Source: SZAS-79 sp965279075 (GTDB lineage Bacteria; Pseudomonadota; Gammaproteobacteria; Burkholderiales; SG8-39). From it: DNA of 64,000 nucleotides. The DNA lies in contig CBDIHI010000008.1 in the NCBI GenBank assembly GCA_965279075.1, forward strand, positions 124,001-188,000. The letters run 5' to 3'. The notes under the pieces were generated by a model. That model did no database searches. It was given only the letters and a program-made list of their open reading frames with translations, and had not been told where the DNA came from. The position numbers and the translations under genes are program-made. This document shows positions 49,789-58,133 of the stretch, piece by piece. How positions within the stretch are numbered: position 1 is the stretch's first letter; the number at the start of each line of letters is the position of its first letter.

Positions 49789-50532
49789 TTACAGGCAGAG
49801 CAGCCCGCGCCGCACCGCTTCGCCGATGTCTGCGGCGCGCGCAAGGCCGAACACGCCGAACGCGAGCACGAGCCCGCCCGCGCCGAGGCGCACCGCCCGG
49901 TGCGCGACGAGGCCGCGCAGCCGCGCCAGCGCGACGCCGGCCAGCATCATGTTCGGCACGGTGCCGAGACCGAACGCAAGCATCACCAGCGCCCCGCCCG
50001 CCACGCTGCCGGTGGCGACCGCGGTGGCCAGCATGCCGTAGACGAGCCCGCACGGCAGCCAGCCCCACAGGCTCCCGGCCACCAGGGCCCGCAGGGGCGT
50101 GTTCGCCGGGAGGAAGCGCGCCGCGTGCGGCTGGACGATGCGCCACACCGGGCGGCCGAGGGACTCGATGCGCGCCAGCAGCGGGCTGATGCCGGCCAGG
50201 TGCAGCCCGATCAGCACGAGCATCACGTTGGCCAGAACGTAGAAGGCGGCCTGCAGGCCGGCCACGCTGCTCGCGTACCCGCCCGCGCTGCCCAGCGCGC
50301 CGGCGATCGCGCCGGCCGCCGCATAGGCGGCCACCCGGCCGGTGTTGAACAGGGCGAGCGAGGGAATCGAAGCGCCGCGCGGGGTTTCCCGCGGGCCTTG
50401 CACCACGCCCGCCGGGCCCTGCGCGGAGAACGCGGCGACGATGCCCCCGCACATGCCTATGCAGTGCACGCCGGAGGCCAGCCCCAGCAGCAGGCTGGCG
50501 GCGGGCAGCGCAAGGGCGGCGGTTTCGGGCAC
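49789..50532 (-). CDS. SafE/TauE-like membrane protein of the hemN locus
   Basis: A 247-residue protein with about six membrane helices: LLLGLASGVHCIGMCGGIVAAF (Cys-x-x-x-Cys-like first helix), the FYVLANVMLVLIGLHLAG helix, LWGWLPCGLVYGMLATAVATGSVAGGALVMLAFGLGTVPNMML (second Cys and Gly-rich repeat). It is the COG2836-type branch often found beside cbb3 oxidase and hemN genes and suspected to act in metal or redox handling. GTG at 50532 starts nine bases after hemN. The substrate is unknown. Confidence 0.76.
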   Translation of the reverse strand: MPETAALALPAASLLLGLASGVHCIGMCGGIVAAFSAQGPAGVVQGPRETPRGASIPSLALFNTGRVAAYAAAGAIAGALGSAGGYASSVAGLQAAFYVLANVMLVLIGLHLAGISPLLARIESLGRPVWRIVQPHAARFLPANTPLRALVAGSLWGWLPCGLVYGMLATAVATGSVAGGALVMLAFGLGTVPNMMLAGVALARLRGLVAHRAVRLGAGGLVLAFGVFGLARAADIGEAVRRGLLCL

Positions 50533-50540
50533 GGGCGGGC

Positions 50541-51941
50541 TCAGATGACCTTGGAGTAGCGGGCGCGCTCGCGATTCTCGCGCAGGTACCGGTCGAACAC
50601 CATGCAGATGGCGCGCACCAGCAGCCGGCCGCGCGGGGTGATCGTGACCCACTCCGCCGACAGGTCGACGAGGCCCTCCTGGATGAAGGGCGCGAGTTCG
50701 GCCAGCTCGGCGCGGAAGTATTCCTTGAAATCGATCAGGTAGGCCAGCTCGATCGACTCGATCGAAAGCCTGAAGTGGCAGATCAGCGCCTGGATCACAG
50801 CGCGGCGCACGAGGTCGTCCTGGGTCAGTTCGATGCCGCGGATCACCGGCAGGTGGTCCCAGTCCAGCGCGTCGTAGTACTCGTCGAGCGTCTTTGCGTT
50901 CTGGTAGTAGGTGGGGCCGATGCGGCCGATGGCCGAGACGCCGAACGCGAGCAGGTCGGTGTCGGCGTGCGTCGAGTAGCCCTGGAAGTTGCGGTGCAGG
51001 CGCCCCTGGCGCTGGGCCACGGCGAGGTCGTCGTCGGGCCTGGCGAAATGATCCATGCCGATATAGACATACCCGGCGCCGGTCAGTCGCTCCAGCGCCC
51101 GGGTGAAGAGTTCGAGCTTTTCCTCCGGACGGGGCAGGTCCGCGTCGAGGATGCGGCGCTGCGGCTTGAAGACCGTCGGCAGGTGGGCGTAGTTGTAGAG
51201 CGCGATCCGGTCGGGGGAGATGTCCACCACCCGGTCCAGGGTCGCCTCGAAACCCGCGAGGTGCTGCTTCGGCAGCCCGTAGATGAGGTCCACGTTCACC
51301 GACTTGAAGCCGTTGGCGCGCGACTCGTCGATCGCGCGGCGGGTCTCGGCCTCGCTCTGGATGCGGTTGACGGCCTTCTGCACGGCGGGGTCGAAATCCT
51401 GCACGCCGATCGAGACGCGGTTGAAACCGAGGCCGGCGAGGAAGGCCATGGTGCCGGGCTCGACCTTGCGCGGGTCGATCTCGATGGAGTACTCGGCGTT
51501 CGGCACCGGCAGGAAGTGGCGGTGCAGTTCGTCCATCAGCTCCTGCATCTCGGCGTGCGACAGGAAGGTCGGCGTGCCGCCGCCCCAGTGCATCTGGCAG
51601 ATCGAGCGGTCCTCGCCCAGCAGCTTGTCGTAGAGGGCCATCTCGCGGGCGAGGTACTTGATATACTTTGCCGAACGGCCATGATCCTTCGTCACCACCT
51701 TGTTGCAGGCGCAGTAGTAGCAGATGGTGTTGCAGAACGGCAGGTGCACGTAGACCGAGAGCGGCTGCTTCACGCCCCCGACGTTGCGCTTGGCGAGCCA
51801 GTCGCGCGCCTGGGCCTCGCCGAAGCCCTCGATGAAGCGGTCGGCCGTCGGGTACGAGGTGTAGCGCGGCCCGCTGAAGTCGTACTTGCGAATCAGGTCC
51901 GTGTCGACCACGAGGTCGTTCGAGGCGGTAGTCATGTTCAT
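50541..51941 (-). CDS. hemN: Oxygen-independent coproporphyrinogen III oxidase
   Basis: A 466-residue radical-SAM enzyme that converts coproporphyrinogen III to protoporphyrinogen IX without O2 in heme synthesis. The family start DLIRKYDFSGPRYTSYPTA, the cluster motif YVHLPFCNTICYYCACNKVV (C-x-x-x-C-x-x-C), MHWGGGTPTFLSHAEMQEL and the C-terminal HemN_C domain are all present, and the length is right for true HemN. ATG 51941 has GGGGA upstream. An Fnr box at 51993-52006 gives class II spacing to a CATAGT -10, so it is likely induced when O2 is low. Confidence 0.93.
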   Translation of the reverse strand: MNMTTASNDLVVDTDLIRKYDFSGPRYTSYPTADRFIEGFGEAQARDWLAKRNVGGVKQPLSVYVHLPFCNTICYYCACNKVVTKDHGRSAKYIKYLAREMALYDKLLGEDRSICQMHWGGGTPTFLSHAEMQELMDELHRHFLPVPNAEYSIEIDPRKVEPGTMAFLAGLGFNRVSIGVQDFDPAVQKAVNRIQSEAETRRAIDESRANGFKSVNVDLIYGLPKQHLAGFEATLDRVVDISPDRIALYNYAHLPTVFKPQRRILDADLPRPEEKLELFTRALERLTGAGYVYIGMDHFARPDDDLAVAQRQGRLHRNFQGYSTHADTDLLAFGVSAIGRIGPTYYQNAKTLDEYYDALDWDHLPVIRGIELTQDDLVRRAVIQALICHFRLSIESIELAYLIDFKEYFRAELAELAPFIQEGLVDLSAEWVTITPRGRLLVRAICMVFDRYLRENRERARYSKVI

Positions 51942-51992
51942 GGTGTCTGTCCCCAGTTGCATGGAACTATGCCAGCCGTCAATCCGGCGGGT

Positions 51993-52006
51993 TTGACGCA
52001 GGTCAA
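51993..52006 (-). promoter_or_regulatory. Fnr/Anr box upstream of hemN
   Basis: TTGACGCAGGTCAA is a TTGAC-N4-GTCAA inverted repeat, a perfect symmetric match to the betaproteobacterial Fnr consensus. A CATAGT -10 on the minus strand begins at 51971, 28.5 bases from the box centre, the class II position. The divergent histidine kinase ATG (52013) is only seven bases away, so the same site may affect the kinase as well. Confidence 0.78.
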
Positions 52007-52012
52007 GCGCGC

Positions 52013-53299
52013 ATGAGCGGCCAGCTCCTGCACCGCATCACGCTGGGGGTGATCGGCGCGGTCCTGCTGATCGCGCTCAACGTCGTGGCGCTCACCTTCG
52101 GCTTCCACCGCCCCGAGCTCGCCATGTCCGCGATCTTCACCGACCTCGCGGCGCTGGGCCTGACTTTCTGGCTGGCGTGGCGCAGCGCCAGCGTGCAACA
52201 CCAGGAAACCGAGCGCGTCCAGGCGGCCCTGGCCGACACCGAGGCCCGCTACGCGGCCATCCTGGAGTCGGCGATGGACGCGGTCATCACGATCGACGAC
52301 GCCCACCGCATCCTCGTGTTCAACAAGGCGGCCGAGGACGTGTTCGGCTATGCCCGCAGCCAGGTGATCGGCTCGCCGCTCGAGCACCTTCTGCCCGAGC
52401 GCTACCGCGGCGCCCACAAGGGCCACGTCGAGGAGTTCGGCCGCACCGGCGTCACCAACCGCCGCATGGGCGACACCACGGTCCTGTGGGCCCTGCACGC
52501 CAGCGGCACCGAGATCCCGATCGAGGCGTCGATCTCCCAGACCGTGGCGGCGGAGCGGCGCCTGTTCACGGTGATCCTGCGGGACATCTCGAGGCGCAAG
52601 TCCGCCGAGGACGCGCTGCGCAAGTCCCAGGCCGAGCTGCGGGAACTGTCCGCGCAGGTGCTGCAGGCACGCGAGGACGAGAAGAAGCACATCGCGCGCG
52701 AACTGCACGACGAGCTCGGCCAGCAGCTCACGGCGCTGAAGATGGACCTCGCCTGGGCGAGGGAGCGCCTTCCGGCGGGCAACCCGGACCTGTCCGACAA
52801 GCTGGCACGGATGAACGCGACGCTCGATTCGACCGTGTCCGCGACGCGCCGCATTTCCGCGGACCTGCGGCCGCTGATGCTCGACGACCTGGGCCTCGCC
52901 GAGGCGGTCGAGTGGCTGGTGGACGATTTCGGCGACCGCTCCGGCATCGCCTGCGAGCTGGAGCTCGAGGATCCCGACGGGCTCTCGGCGCTTCCGTCCA
53001 CGACCGCCACCGCGCTGTACCGGATCCTGCAGGAGTCCCTGACCAACGTGGCGCGCCATTCACAGGCCCGCCACGTGCGCATCGAGCTCTGCATCCAGGC
53101 CGGCTCGGCCGTGTTGAGCGTGCAGGACGACGGGCGCGGCATCACCGACGCGGACCGCATGAAGGCCCGCTCCTTCGGCCTCAAAGGACTGCTCGAGCGC
53201 GCCCACTACCTGCGCGGGGAGGCCGGGGTCGACGGCACCCCCGGCGGCGGCACCCGGGTCTGGGTGCGTGTGCCGGCCGGTGAGGCGCAGCCCGCATGA
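52013..53299 (+). CDS. Membrane PAS-sensor histidine kinase (NarX/DegS class)
   Basis: A 428-residue sensor. Two N-terminal membrane helices (about 8-28 and 38-57) frame a short loop. A PAS domain spans ~70-185 (YAAILESAMDAVITIDDAHRILVFNKAAEDVFGYARSQVIG) with its C-terminal PAC (FTVILRDISRRKSAEDAL). The HisKA_3 dimerisation helix carries IARELHDELGQQLTALKMDL (phospho-His). An HATPase follows with N-box LYRILQESLTNVARHSQA and G-box VQDDGRGI. It overlaps its response regulator by four bases. The PAS ligand is unknown; no heme-binding residue can be asserted. Confidence 0.9.
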   Translation: MSGQLLHRITLGVIGAVLLIALNVVALTFGFHRPELAMSAIFTDLAALGLTFWLAWRSASVQHQETERVQAALADTEARYAAILESAMDAVITIDDAHRILVFNKAAEDVFGYARSQVIGSPLEHLLPERYRGAHKGHVEEFGRTGVTNRRMGDTTVLWALHASGTEIPIEASISQTVAAERRLFTVILRDISRRKSAEDALRKSQAELRELSAQVLQAREDEKKHIARELHDELGQQLTALKMDLAWARERLPAGNPDLSDKLARMNATLDSTVSATRRISADLRPLMLDDLGLAEAVEWLVDDFGDRSGIACELELEDPDGLSALPSTTATALYRILQESLTNVARHSQARHVRIELCIQAGSAVLSVQDDGRGITDADRMKARSFGLKGLLERAHYLRGEAGVDGTPGGGTRVWVRVPAGEAQPA

Positions 53300-53943
53300 C
53301 CCGGATTCTCGTCGCCGACGACCATACGCTCGTCCGGGAGGGCCTCAAGCAGATCCTTTCCGCGACGCCCGACCTCGTCGTGGCGGCCGAGGCCGTGGAC
53401 GGCGACGAGGCCCTCGCGAAGGTGCGCGCCGGGGAGTTCGACCTCGCGCTGCTCGACATGTCGATGCCGGGGCTTTCAGGCATCGACCTCATCAAGCGCC
53501 TGAAGCTCGAGAAGCCGAAGATGCGCATCCTCGTGCTCTCCATGCACGGCGAGCAGCAGTACGCGGTGCGCGCCTACAAGGCAGGCGCCTCGGGCTACCT
53601 CACCAAGGACAGCGCCTCGGCCCAGCTGGTGGCGGCGATCCGCAAGATCGCCGCCGGAGGGGTGTACATCAGCCCGGCGGCGGCGGAGCAGCTGGCCATC
53701 GGCGCCATGGGCAGCCCCGGCGACCTCCCCCATCGCGCGCTGTCGGACCGCGAGTTCGAGGTCTTCCGGATGATCGTCGCCGGCACCTCGATCACCGAGA
53801 TCGGTGAAGCCCTGCACCTGTCGGTCAAGACCGTCAGCACCCACAAGACGCGGATCCTGCAGAAGATGGCCATGACCGGCACCGCCGAGCTGGTCCGCTA
53901 CGCCGTGGAACACAAGCTGCTGGACGACTCGGGGCAGCCCTGA
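53296..53943 (+). CDS. NarL/FixJ-family response regulator
   Basis: A 215-residue regulator: receiver domain (RILVADDHTLVREGLKQIL; phospho-Asp in FDLALLDMSMPGLSGIDLI; Lys in GYLTKDSA) and a C-terminal LuxR-type helix-turn-helix (LSDREFEVFRMIVAGTSITEIGEALHLSVKTVSTHKTRILQKM). It overlaps the kinase stop (ATGA), so they are a cognate pair. It closes with an 8-bp hairpin and T-run. Confidence 0.93.
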   Translation: MTRILVADDHTLVREGLKQILSATPDLVVAAEAVDGDEALAKVRAGEFDLALLDMSMPGLSGIDLIKRLKLEKPKMRILVLSMHGEQQYAVRAYKAGASGYLTKDSASAQLVAAIRKIAAGGVYISPAAAEQLAIGAMGSPGDLPHRALSDREFEVFRMIVAGTSITEIGEALHLSVKTVSTHKTRILQKMAMTGTAELVRYAVEHKLLDDSGQP

Positions 53944-53951
53944 CGACAGCC

Positions 53952-53978
53952 GGGTAGGAGGTTTCCTACCCCCCTTTT
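53952..53978 (+). terminator. Hairpin terminator after the two-component operon
   Basis: GGGTAGGA and TCCTACCC (perfect 8-bp stem, GGTT loop) followed by CCCTTTTC, nine bases after the regulator stop. The T-run is short (four), so efficiency may be partial. Confidence 0.65.
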
Positions 53979-54049
53979 CGGCCCTTTCCCACCCCTTCTT
54001 TCATCCGCCTCCGATAGGCCGCCCGGAGGCCGCGCCGCACACTGCGGTC

Positions 54050-54454
54050 ATGGTTTCCAACGCCTCCGCCGCCGGCAAATTCAAGGTCTTCCTGGTCGAA
54101 GACTCCCCGCTGATCCGCGAGCGCCTGTTCGCGCTTTTCGCCAGCGTCGAAGGGGTCAACACGGTCGGCTACGCGGACAACGCCGAGTCCGCGATCCGCG
54201 ACATCCTCGGCAAGCGCCCCGACGCCGTGGTGCTGGACGTCAGCCTCGCCCAGGGCAGCGGCATCGAGGTCCTCAAGGCGCTGGCCGCGCAGGCCCCGGA
54301 GATCGACGTCTACATGCTCACCAATTTCGCCACCCCCCAGTACCGGCGCCTCTGCGAGCGGCTCGGCGCGAAGGGGTTCTTCGACAAGAGCACCGAATTC
54401 GAACAGGTGCGCGACGCCATCGCGGCACGCGCACCACGCAAAGCACTGCACTGA
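54050..54454 (+). CDS. Stand-alone receiver-domain protein
   Basis: A 134-residue single CheY-like domain: VFLVEDSPLIRERLFALFA (acidic pocket), AVVLDVSLAQGSGIEVL (phospho-Asp), YMLTNFATPQY (Thr switch), GFFDKSTEF (Lys). No output domain follows, so it may compete for phosphate or bind a partner. A linked kinase ends 0.75 kb upstream, and fnr begins 17 bases after the stop on the same strand, so it could be co-transcribed with fnr. The function is unknown. Confidence 0.88.
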   Translation: MVSNASAAGKFKVFLVEDSPLIRERLFALFASVEGVNTVGYADNAESAIRDILGKRPDAVVLDVSLAQGSGIEVLKALAAQAPEIDVYMLTNFATPQYRRLCERLGAKGFFDKSTEFEQVRDAIAARAPRKALH

Positions 54455-54471
54455 GTCCACCGGAGTCCGCC

Positions 54472-55248
54472 ATGCAAACAGTCGTCCAATTCAGGAAAAG
54501 CGAGAAAAACATGCCCCAGCCGAGCACCTGCATGCCGGGCCTGCGCAAGTTCGAGGTCACGTGCTCGAGCTGCAACCTGAGGGAACTCTGCCTGCCCGAA
54601 TCGCTGTCGGCAGCCGAGATGCAGCGCATCGAGAACCTCGTCTACGCCCGCCGCAAGGTGAAGCGCGGCGAGACGCTCTTCCGCGCGGGCGACGCGTTCC
54701 ACTCGGTCTACGCGATCCGCGTGGGCTTCTTCAAGACCGGATTACTGCACGACGACGGCCGCGAGCAGGTCACGGGCTTCCAGATGCCCGGCGAGCTGCT
54801 CGGGCTGGACGGCATCGGCACCGGGCACTACTCCTCGAACGCCGTGGCGCTCGAGGACTGCGAGGTCTGCGTGCTGCCCTTCGCGCTGATCGAGGAGATC
54901 GGCCGCGAGATCCCGGCGCTGCAGCGCCACCTGCATTGCGTGCTGTCGCGCGAGATCGTTCGCGACCACGGCGTGATGATGCTGCTGGGGAGCATGCGGG
55001 CGGAGGAGCGGCTCGCCGCGTTCCTGATCAACCTGTCCAAGCGCTCGATCCGCCGCGGCTGGTCCGCCTCGGACTTCAACCTGCGCATGACGCGCGAGGA
55101 GATCGGCAGCTACCTCGGCCTCAAGCTCGAGACGGTCAGCCGGCTGTTCTCGAAGTTCCAGGAAGACGGGCTGATGGAAGTGAACCAGAAGCACATCCGG
55201 ATCGCCGACATCGGGGGACTGGAGAAGATCCTCAGCACGAAGCACTGA
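54472..55248 (+). CDS. fnr: Fnr-type oxygen-sensing transcription regulator
   Basis: A 258-residue CRP/FNR regulator. C31-x2-C34-x5-C40 (CSSCNLREL-C) and the inner Cys at ~133 (EDCEVCVLPF) form the four-cysteine [4Fe-4S] ligand set of Fnr. A cyclic-nucleotide-type beta roll, dimer helix and a helix-turn-helix (MTREEIGSYLGLKLETVSRLFSKFQ, with E-x-x-S-R contacts to TTGAT) follow. Intact cluster ligands mean it is likely inactivated by O2. CGGAG is upstream. Sites of its predicted type lie at hemN, ccoN and usp in this window. Confidence 0.95.
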   Translation: MQTVVQFRKSEKNMPQPSTCMPGLRKFEVTCSSCNLRELCLPESLSAAEMQRIENLVYARRKVKRGETLFRAGDAFHSVYAIRVGFFKTGLLHDDGREQVTGFQMPGELLGLDGIGTGHYSSNAVALEDCEVCVLPFALIEEIGREIPALQRHLHCVLSREIVRDHGVMMLLGSMRAEERLAAFLINLSKRSIRRGWSASDFNLRMTREEIGSYLGLKLETVSRLFSKFQEDGLMEVNQKHIRIADIGGLEKILSTKH

Positions 55249-55339
55249 ACCGGGCGGGCGCCGGACCCCGGAATTTCAATACTTTTGTCGCGCAATGTCC
55301 GCTGCTGGAGAGGGTTGCGCGGCAGTTCGCTTTCCTTTT

Positions 55340-56695
55340 TCAGCAATTCTCCTGCTGCCGGTACTCCGGCACGCGGCACTCCCAGCCGAGCGACTCCGTG
55401 ATCCGCCGGCGCAGTTCGTCGGCCGCGGCCGGTTCGCCGTGGGTGATGAAGGTCCGTTGGGGCGGTCGCTTGAACCCGCCCAGCCAGCGCAGGATCTCGG
55501 CGTAGTCCGCGTGGGCGGACAGGCTGTCGAGGTTGACGACCTCGGCGCGCACGGGAACGTATTCCCCGTGGATCTTGACCGAAGCCGCGCCTTCCACCAA
55601 CGCCGCGCCGCGCGTGCCCGCGGCCTGGAACCCGGCGAACAGGATCAGGTTGCGGGGGTCGGGCGCGAACGCCTGCAGGTGGTGCAGGACGCGTCCCCCG
55701 GTGGCCATGCCGCTGGCCGAGACGATGACCATGGGCCCGCCGCGGGCGTTGAGGGCCTTCGATTCCTCCGGGGTGTTGACCATCTTCGCCACGGTGCAGG
55801 CGGCCTGGCACTCCGCCTCACTCAAGCGGTGCTCGGACCGGTACTGCCTGAAGATGCGGGTCGCGTCGATGGCCATCGGGCTGTTCAGGTAGACCGGGAT
55901 CCCGTCCAGCGCGCCCCGGGCCCGGATGCGGGCGAGGTAATGCAGCAGCATCTGCGCACGGCCGACCGCGAACGCGGGGATCACCACGACGCCCTTGCGC
56001 CCGATCACGCGCCGCAGGTGCGCCTCGAGTTCCTTTTCCGGGTCGCGATTCTCGTGCAGGCGGTTGCCGTAGGTCGATTCCACGACGAGATAGTCCGTCT
56101 CGGGGATGGGCGCCGGCGGGTGCATGATGGGATCCGAGTACCGGCCGAGGTCGCCGGAGAAGACGACCCGCTTGCGGTCCGCCTCGAGCTCGACGATCGA
56201 AGCGCCGAGGATGTGGCCCGCCGGCGCGAAGCGCAGGCGCACCCCGCCGTCGAGGGTCCGCGCGCGGCCGTAGTCCATGGGCTTGAAATGCTTCAGCGCC
56301 TTCAGCGCGTCCGCCACTGTGTACAGGGGCAGCGCCGGCTTGTGCTTGGAGAACCCGTGCTCGTTGGCGTAGCGGGCCTGCTCCTCCTGCAGGTGCCCGG
56401 CATCGGGCAGCAGGATCCTGCACAGGTCGTACGTTGCGCGGGTGCAGTGGACCCGCCCGCGGAACCCGCGCTTCACCAGCAGGGGCAGGTAGCCGCTGTG
56501 GTCGATGTGCGCGTGGGTAAGGACCACTGAGCCCAGCGTGGCGGGCTTCAGGGGCAGCGGTTGCCAGTTGCGCAGCCGCAGCGACTTCAGGCCCTGGAAC
56601 AGGCCGCAATCAACCAGCAATTGCGTACCGGCCACGTCGAGCAGGGTCTTGGACCCCGTGACGGTGCCGGTGGCGCCGAGGAAAGTCAGCTTCAA
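55340..56695 (-). CDS. MBL-fold RNase (CPSF/RNase J-like) with beta-CASP domain
   Basis: A 451-residue metallo-beta-lactamase protein. LTFLGATGTVTGSKTLL, VLTHAHIDHSGYLPLLV (HxHxDH), VVFSGDLGRYSDPI and the beta-CASP part (VVIPAFAVGRAQMLLHYLARI; MVIVSASGMATGGRVLHHL; SLSAHADYAEILRW; THGEPAAADELRRRI) are complete. These proteins act on RNA 3' ends or are broad hydrolases; the exact role in bacteria is unclear. No ATG or GTG is available at the homology start, so TTG 56695 is used. It converges with fnr. Confidence 0.85.
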   Translation of the reverse strand: MKLTFLGATGTVTGSKTLLDVAGTQLLVDCGLFQGLKSLRLRNWQPLPLKPATLGSVVLTHAHIDHSGYLPLLVKRGFRGRVHCTRATYDLCRILLPDAGHLQEEQARYANEHGFSKHKPALPLYTVADALKALKHFKPMDYGRARTLDGGVRLRFAPAGHILGASIVELEADRKRVVFSGDLGRYSDPIMHPPAPIPETDYLVVESTYGNRLHENRDPEKELEAHLRRVIGRKGVVVIPAFAVGRAQMLLHYLARIRARGALDGIPVYLNSPMAIDATRIFRQYRSEHRLSEAECQAACTVAKMVNTPEESKALNARGGPMVIVSASGMATGGRVLHHLQAFAPDPRNLILFAGFQAAGTRGAALVEGAASVKIHGEYVPVRAEVVNLDSLSAHADYAEILRWLGGFKRPPQRTFITHGEPAAADELRRRITESLGWECRVPEYRQQENC

Positions 56696-56741
56696 GGCTG
56701 CGGGAGGCTGGTGGAACGATCCATCGCCGCAGCCTACCGTA

Positions 56742-57179
56742 TCAGCGGAATACCAGCACCGGGATGGTGGAATGCGATAGGACCTTCTGCGTGACGCTGC
56801 CGACGATGAGGCCGGTAAGGCCGCGGTGGCCGTGCGAGGCCATGAAGATGATGTCGCAGCCCGCGTCGCGCGCGGCCTCGATGATCCCTTCGTGCGGCTG
56901 GGTGACCTTGCTGACCTTCCAGTCGTAGGCGACCCCGGCAGATTTGGCGGCCTTGGCCGGCTCCGCGGCATGCTGCTCGGCCGCGGACATCGCGCGCTTG
57001 TCGAACTCGGCGATGAGGTCCTTGGTCAGGTGCGCGCCGGCGTGGTGCATGTTCATGTCTTCGATGGCGTAGTAGCCCGTCACCCGCGCGCCGACTTCGG
57101 CGGCGAAGGCGATCGCGGCCTGGACGGCCTTGTTGGCCAGCGGCGAGCCGTCGGTGGGAACCAGAATGTGCTTGTACAT
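56742..57179 (-). CDS. Universal stress protein (UspA family)
   Basis: A 145-residue protein: MYKHILVPTDGSPLANKAVQAAIAFAAEVGARVTGYYAIED and FMASHGHRGLTGLIVGSVTQKVLSHSTIPVLVF, the full ATP-binding UspA signature. A near-consensus Fnr site lies 66 bases upstream of the start, in step with the other usp gene at 47984. It lies between the MBL gene and the cbb3 operon end. Confidence 0.92.
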   Translation of the reverse strand: MYKHILVPTDGSPLANKAVQAAIAFAAEVGARVTGYYAIEDMNMHHAGAHLTKDLIAEFDKRAMSAAEQHAAEPAKAAKSAGVAYDWKVSKVTQPHEGIIEAARDAGCDIIFMASHGHRGLTGLIVGSVTQKVLSHSTIPVLVFR

Positions 57180-57244
57180 GGCAACTCCTTACTAGTTATG
57201 GGAATCGTGGCGCTTCATTTGACCGCCGGAGCGCCCTTCGGATT

Positions 57245-57258
57245 TTGATCTGAATCAC
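57245..57258 (-). promoter_or_regulatory. Near-consensus Fnr box upstream of usp
   Basis: TTGATCTGAATCAC is one base from the perfect TTGAT-N4-ATCAA. It lies 66 bases before the usp ATG at 57179. A -10 at the class II distance is not visible (GTCAAA), and a CATAAC element is further downstream, so regulation is less secure than at the other sites. Confidence 0.5.
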
Positions 57259-57283
57259 CTGACAATGCGATAGTGAGACTGAT

Positions 57284-57580
57284 TCAGCAGCGCGCATCGG
57301 GGTCCTCGCGCTTTGGACAGCCCGGCGGCCTCTGCGGCGGGATCAGCGGGCAGCGGTTGACCTCCTCCGCGGTGCGCTGCAGGAAACAGGTGAACGCACT
57401 CGAAGCCGCGGCGAACGCCCAGAATAAAAAGAACCCTCCGGAGTACACCGCAAGCCGGCTCATGCCTGCGGGCTCACCGAAAAGGTGAAGCTCCATGGGG
57501 TCGAAAAGCGTGAAGAACACCGTCTCGGCGGCACCGCCGACGATGAATGCGGGCCACAGCACCCAGATTGCCTTTTGCAT
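57284..57580 (-). CDS. Small membrane protein at the end of the cco operon
   Basis: A 98-residue protein with two membrane helices (AIWVLWPAFIVGGAAETVFFTLF and the LAVYSGGFFLFWAFAAASSAFTCFL pair) and a short basic/Pro tail with cysteines (CPLIPPQRPPGCPKREDPDARC). A strong AGGAGGAG precedes the ATG. It starts 40 bases after the ccoH stop, on the same strand as the cbb3 assembly genes, so it probably belongs to that operon. I do not recognise its family. Confidence 0.65.
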   Translation of the reverse strand: MQKAIWVLWPAFIVGGAAETVFFTLFDPMELHLFGEPAGMSRLAVYSGGFFLFWAFAAASSAFTCFLQRTAEEVNRCPLIPPQRPPGCPKREDPDARC

Positions 57581-57619
57581 GTCTCCTCCTTGCGGCCCGC
57601 AGACCGGGCTCTGGCTTGA

Positions 57620-58123
57620 TCAACCGCCCAGGCTGAATTGGGATTCCCGCCCCGACCACTCGCCGGCCAGCCGCCACGCCCCGCCCGGCGCCTCGACCTG
57701 CACGTTCCAGCGCCCCGGGGGCAGCACCTGCGGCACGGCCGCCTCGTAGCGCCCGTCCGACACCTTCACCAGCCCCAGGGAGAGGTCGAAGCCCTGCCGC
57801 GTCGCGTGCGCGAACCGCACGCGCAGGTTCGGCGGCTGGGTGCCGGAGAGGTTGAGCACGATGCGATGGCGATCCCCGGCGAGTTCGATGCGGGCCTCGA
57901 TCCCGAGACGAGCCGCAGCCTGCTCGCGCTCGAGCACGCGGTTCACCGCGAGGCCCTGCTTGTAGTAGTCCTGCGCGACGAGCCCGTCGGAGGTGGAGAA
58001 TGCGATCCAGGTCGTGACGGCGCCCGCGACCAGCACGGCGGCCGGCCCGGCCATCAGGAGCCAGGGCCAGCGCTGGCGGTACCAGGGACCGTCGTCGAGC
58101 CTTGCTGCGGTGGCGGTAGTCAT
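57620..58123 (-). CDS. ccoH: FixH/CcoH-family cbb3 oxidase assembly protein
   Basis: A 167-residue membrane-anchored protein. One N-terminal helix (PWLLMAGPAAVLVAGAVTTWIAF) follows a short cytoplasmic start, then the FixH-typical DGLVAQDYYKQGLAVNRVLERE and a beta-rich periplasmic domain (VLNLSGTQPPNLRVRFAHATRQGFDLSLGLVKVSDGRYEAAVPQ). It is required for stable cbb3 oxidase assembly. It begins ten bases after ccoG. Confidence 0.85.
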   Translation of the reverse strand: MTTATAARLDDGPWYRQRWPWLLMAGPAAVLVAGAVTTWIAFSTSDGLVAQDYYKQGLAVNRVLEREQAAARLGIEARIELAGDRHRIVLNLSGTQPPNLRVRFAHATRQGFDLSLGLVKVSDGRYEAAVPQVLPPGRWNVQVEAPGGAWRLAGEWSGRESQFSLGG

Positions 58124-58133
58124 TCGACCCTCC

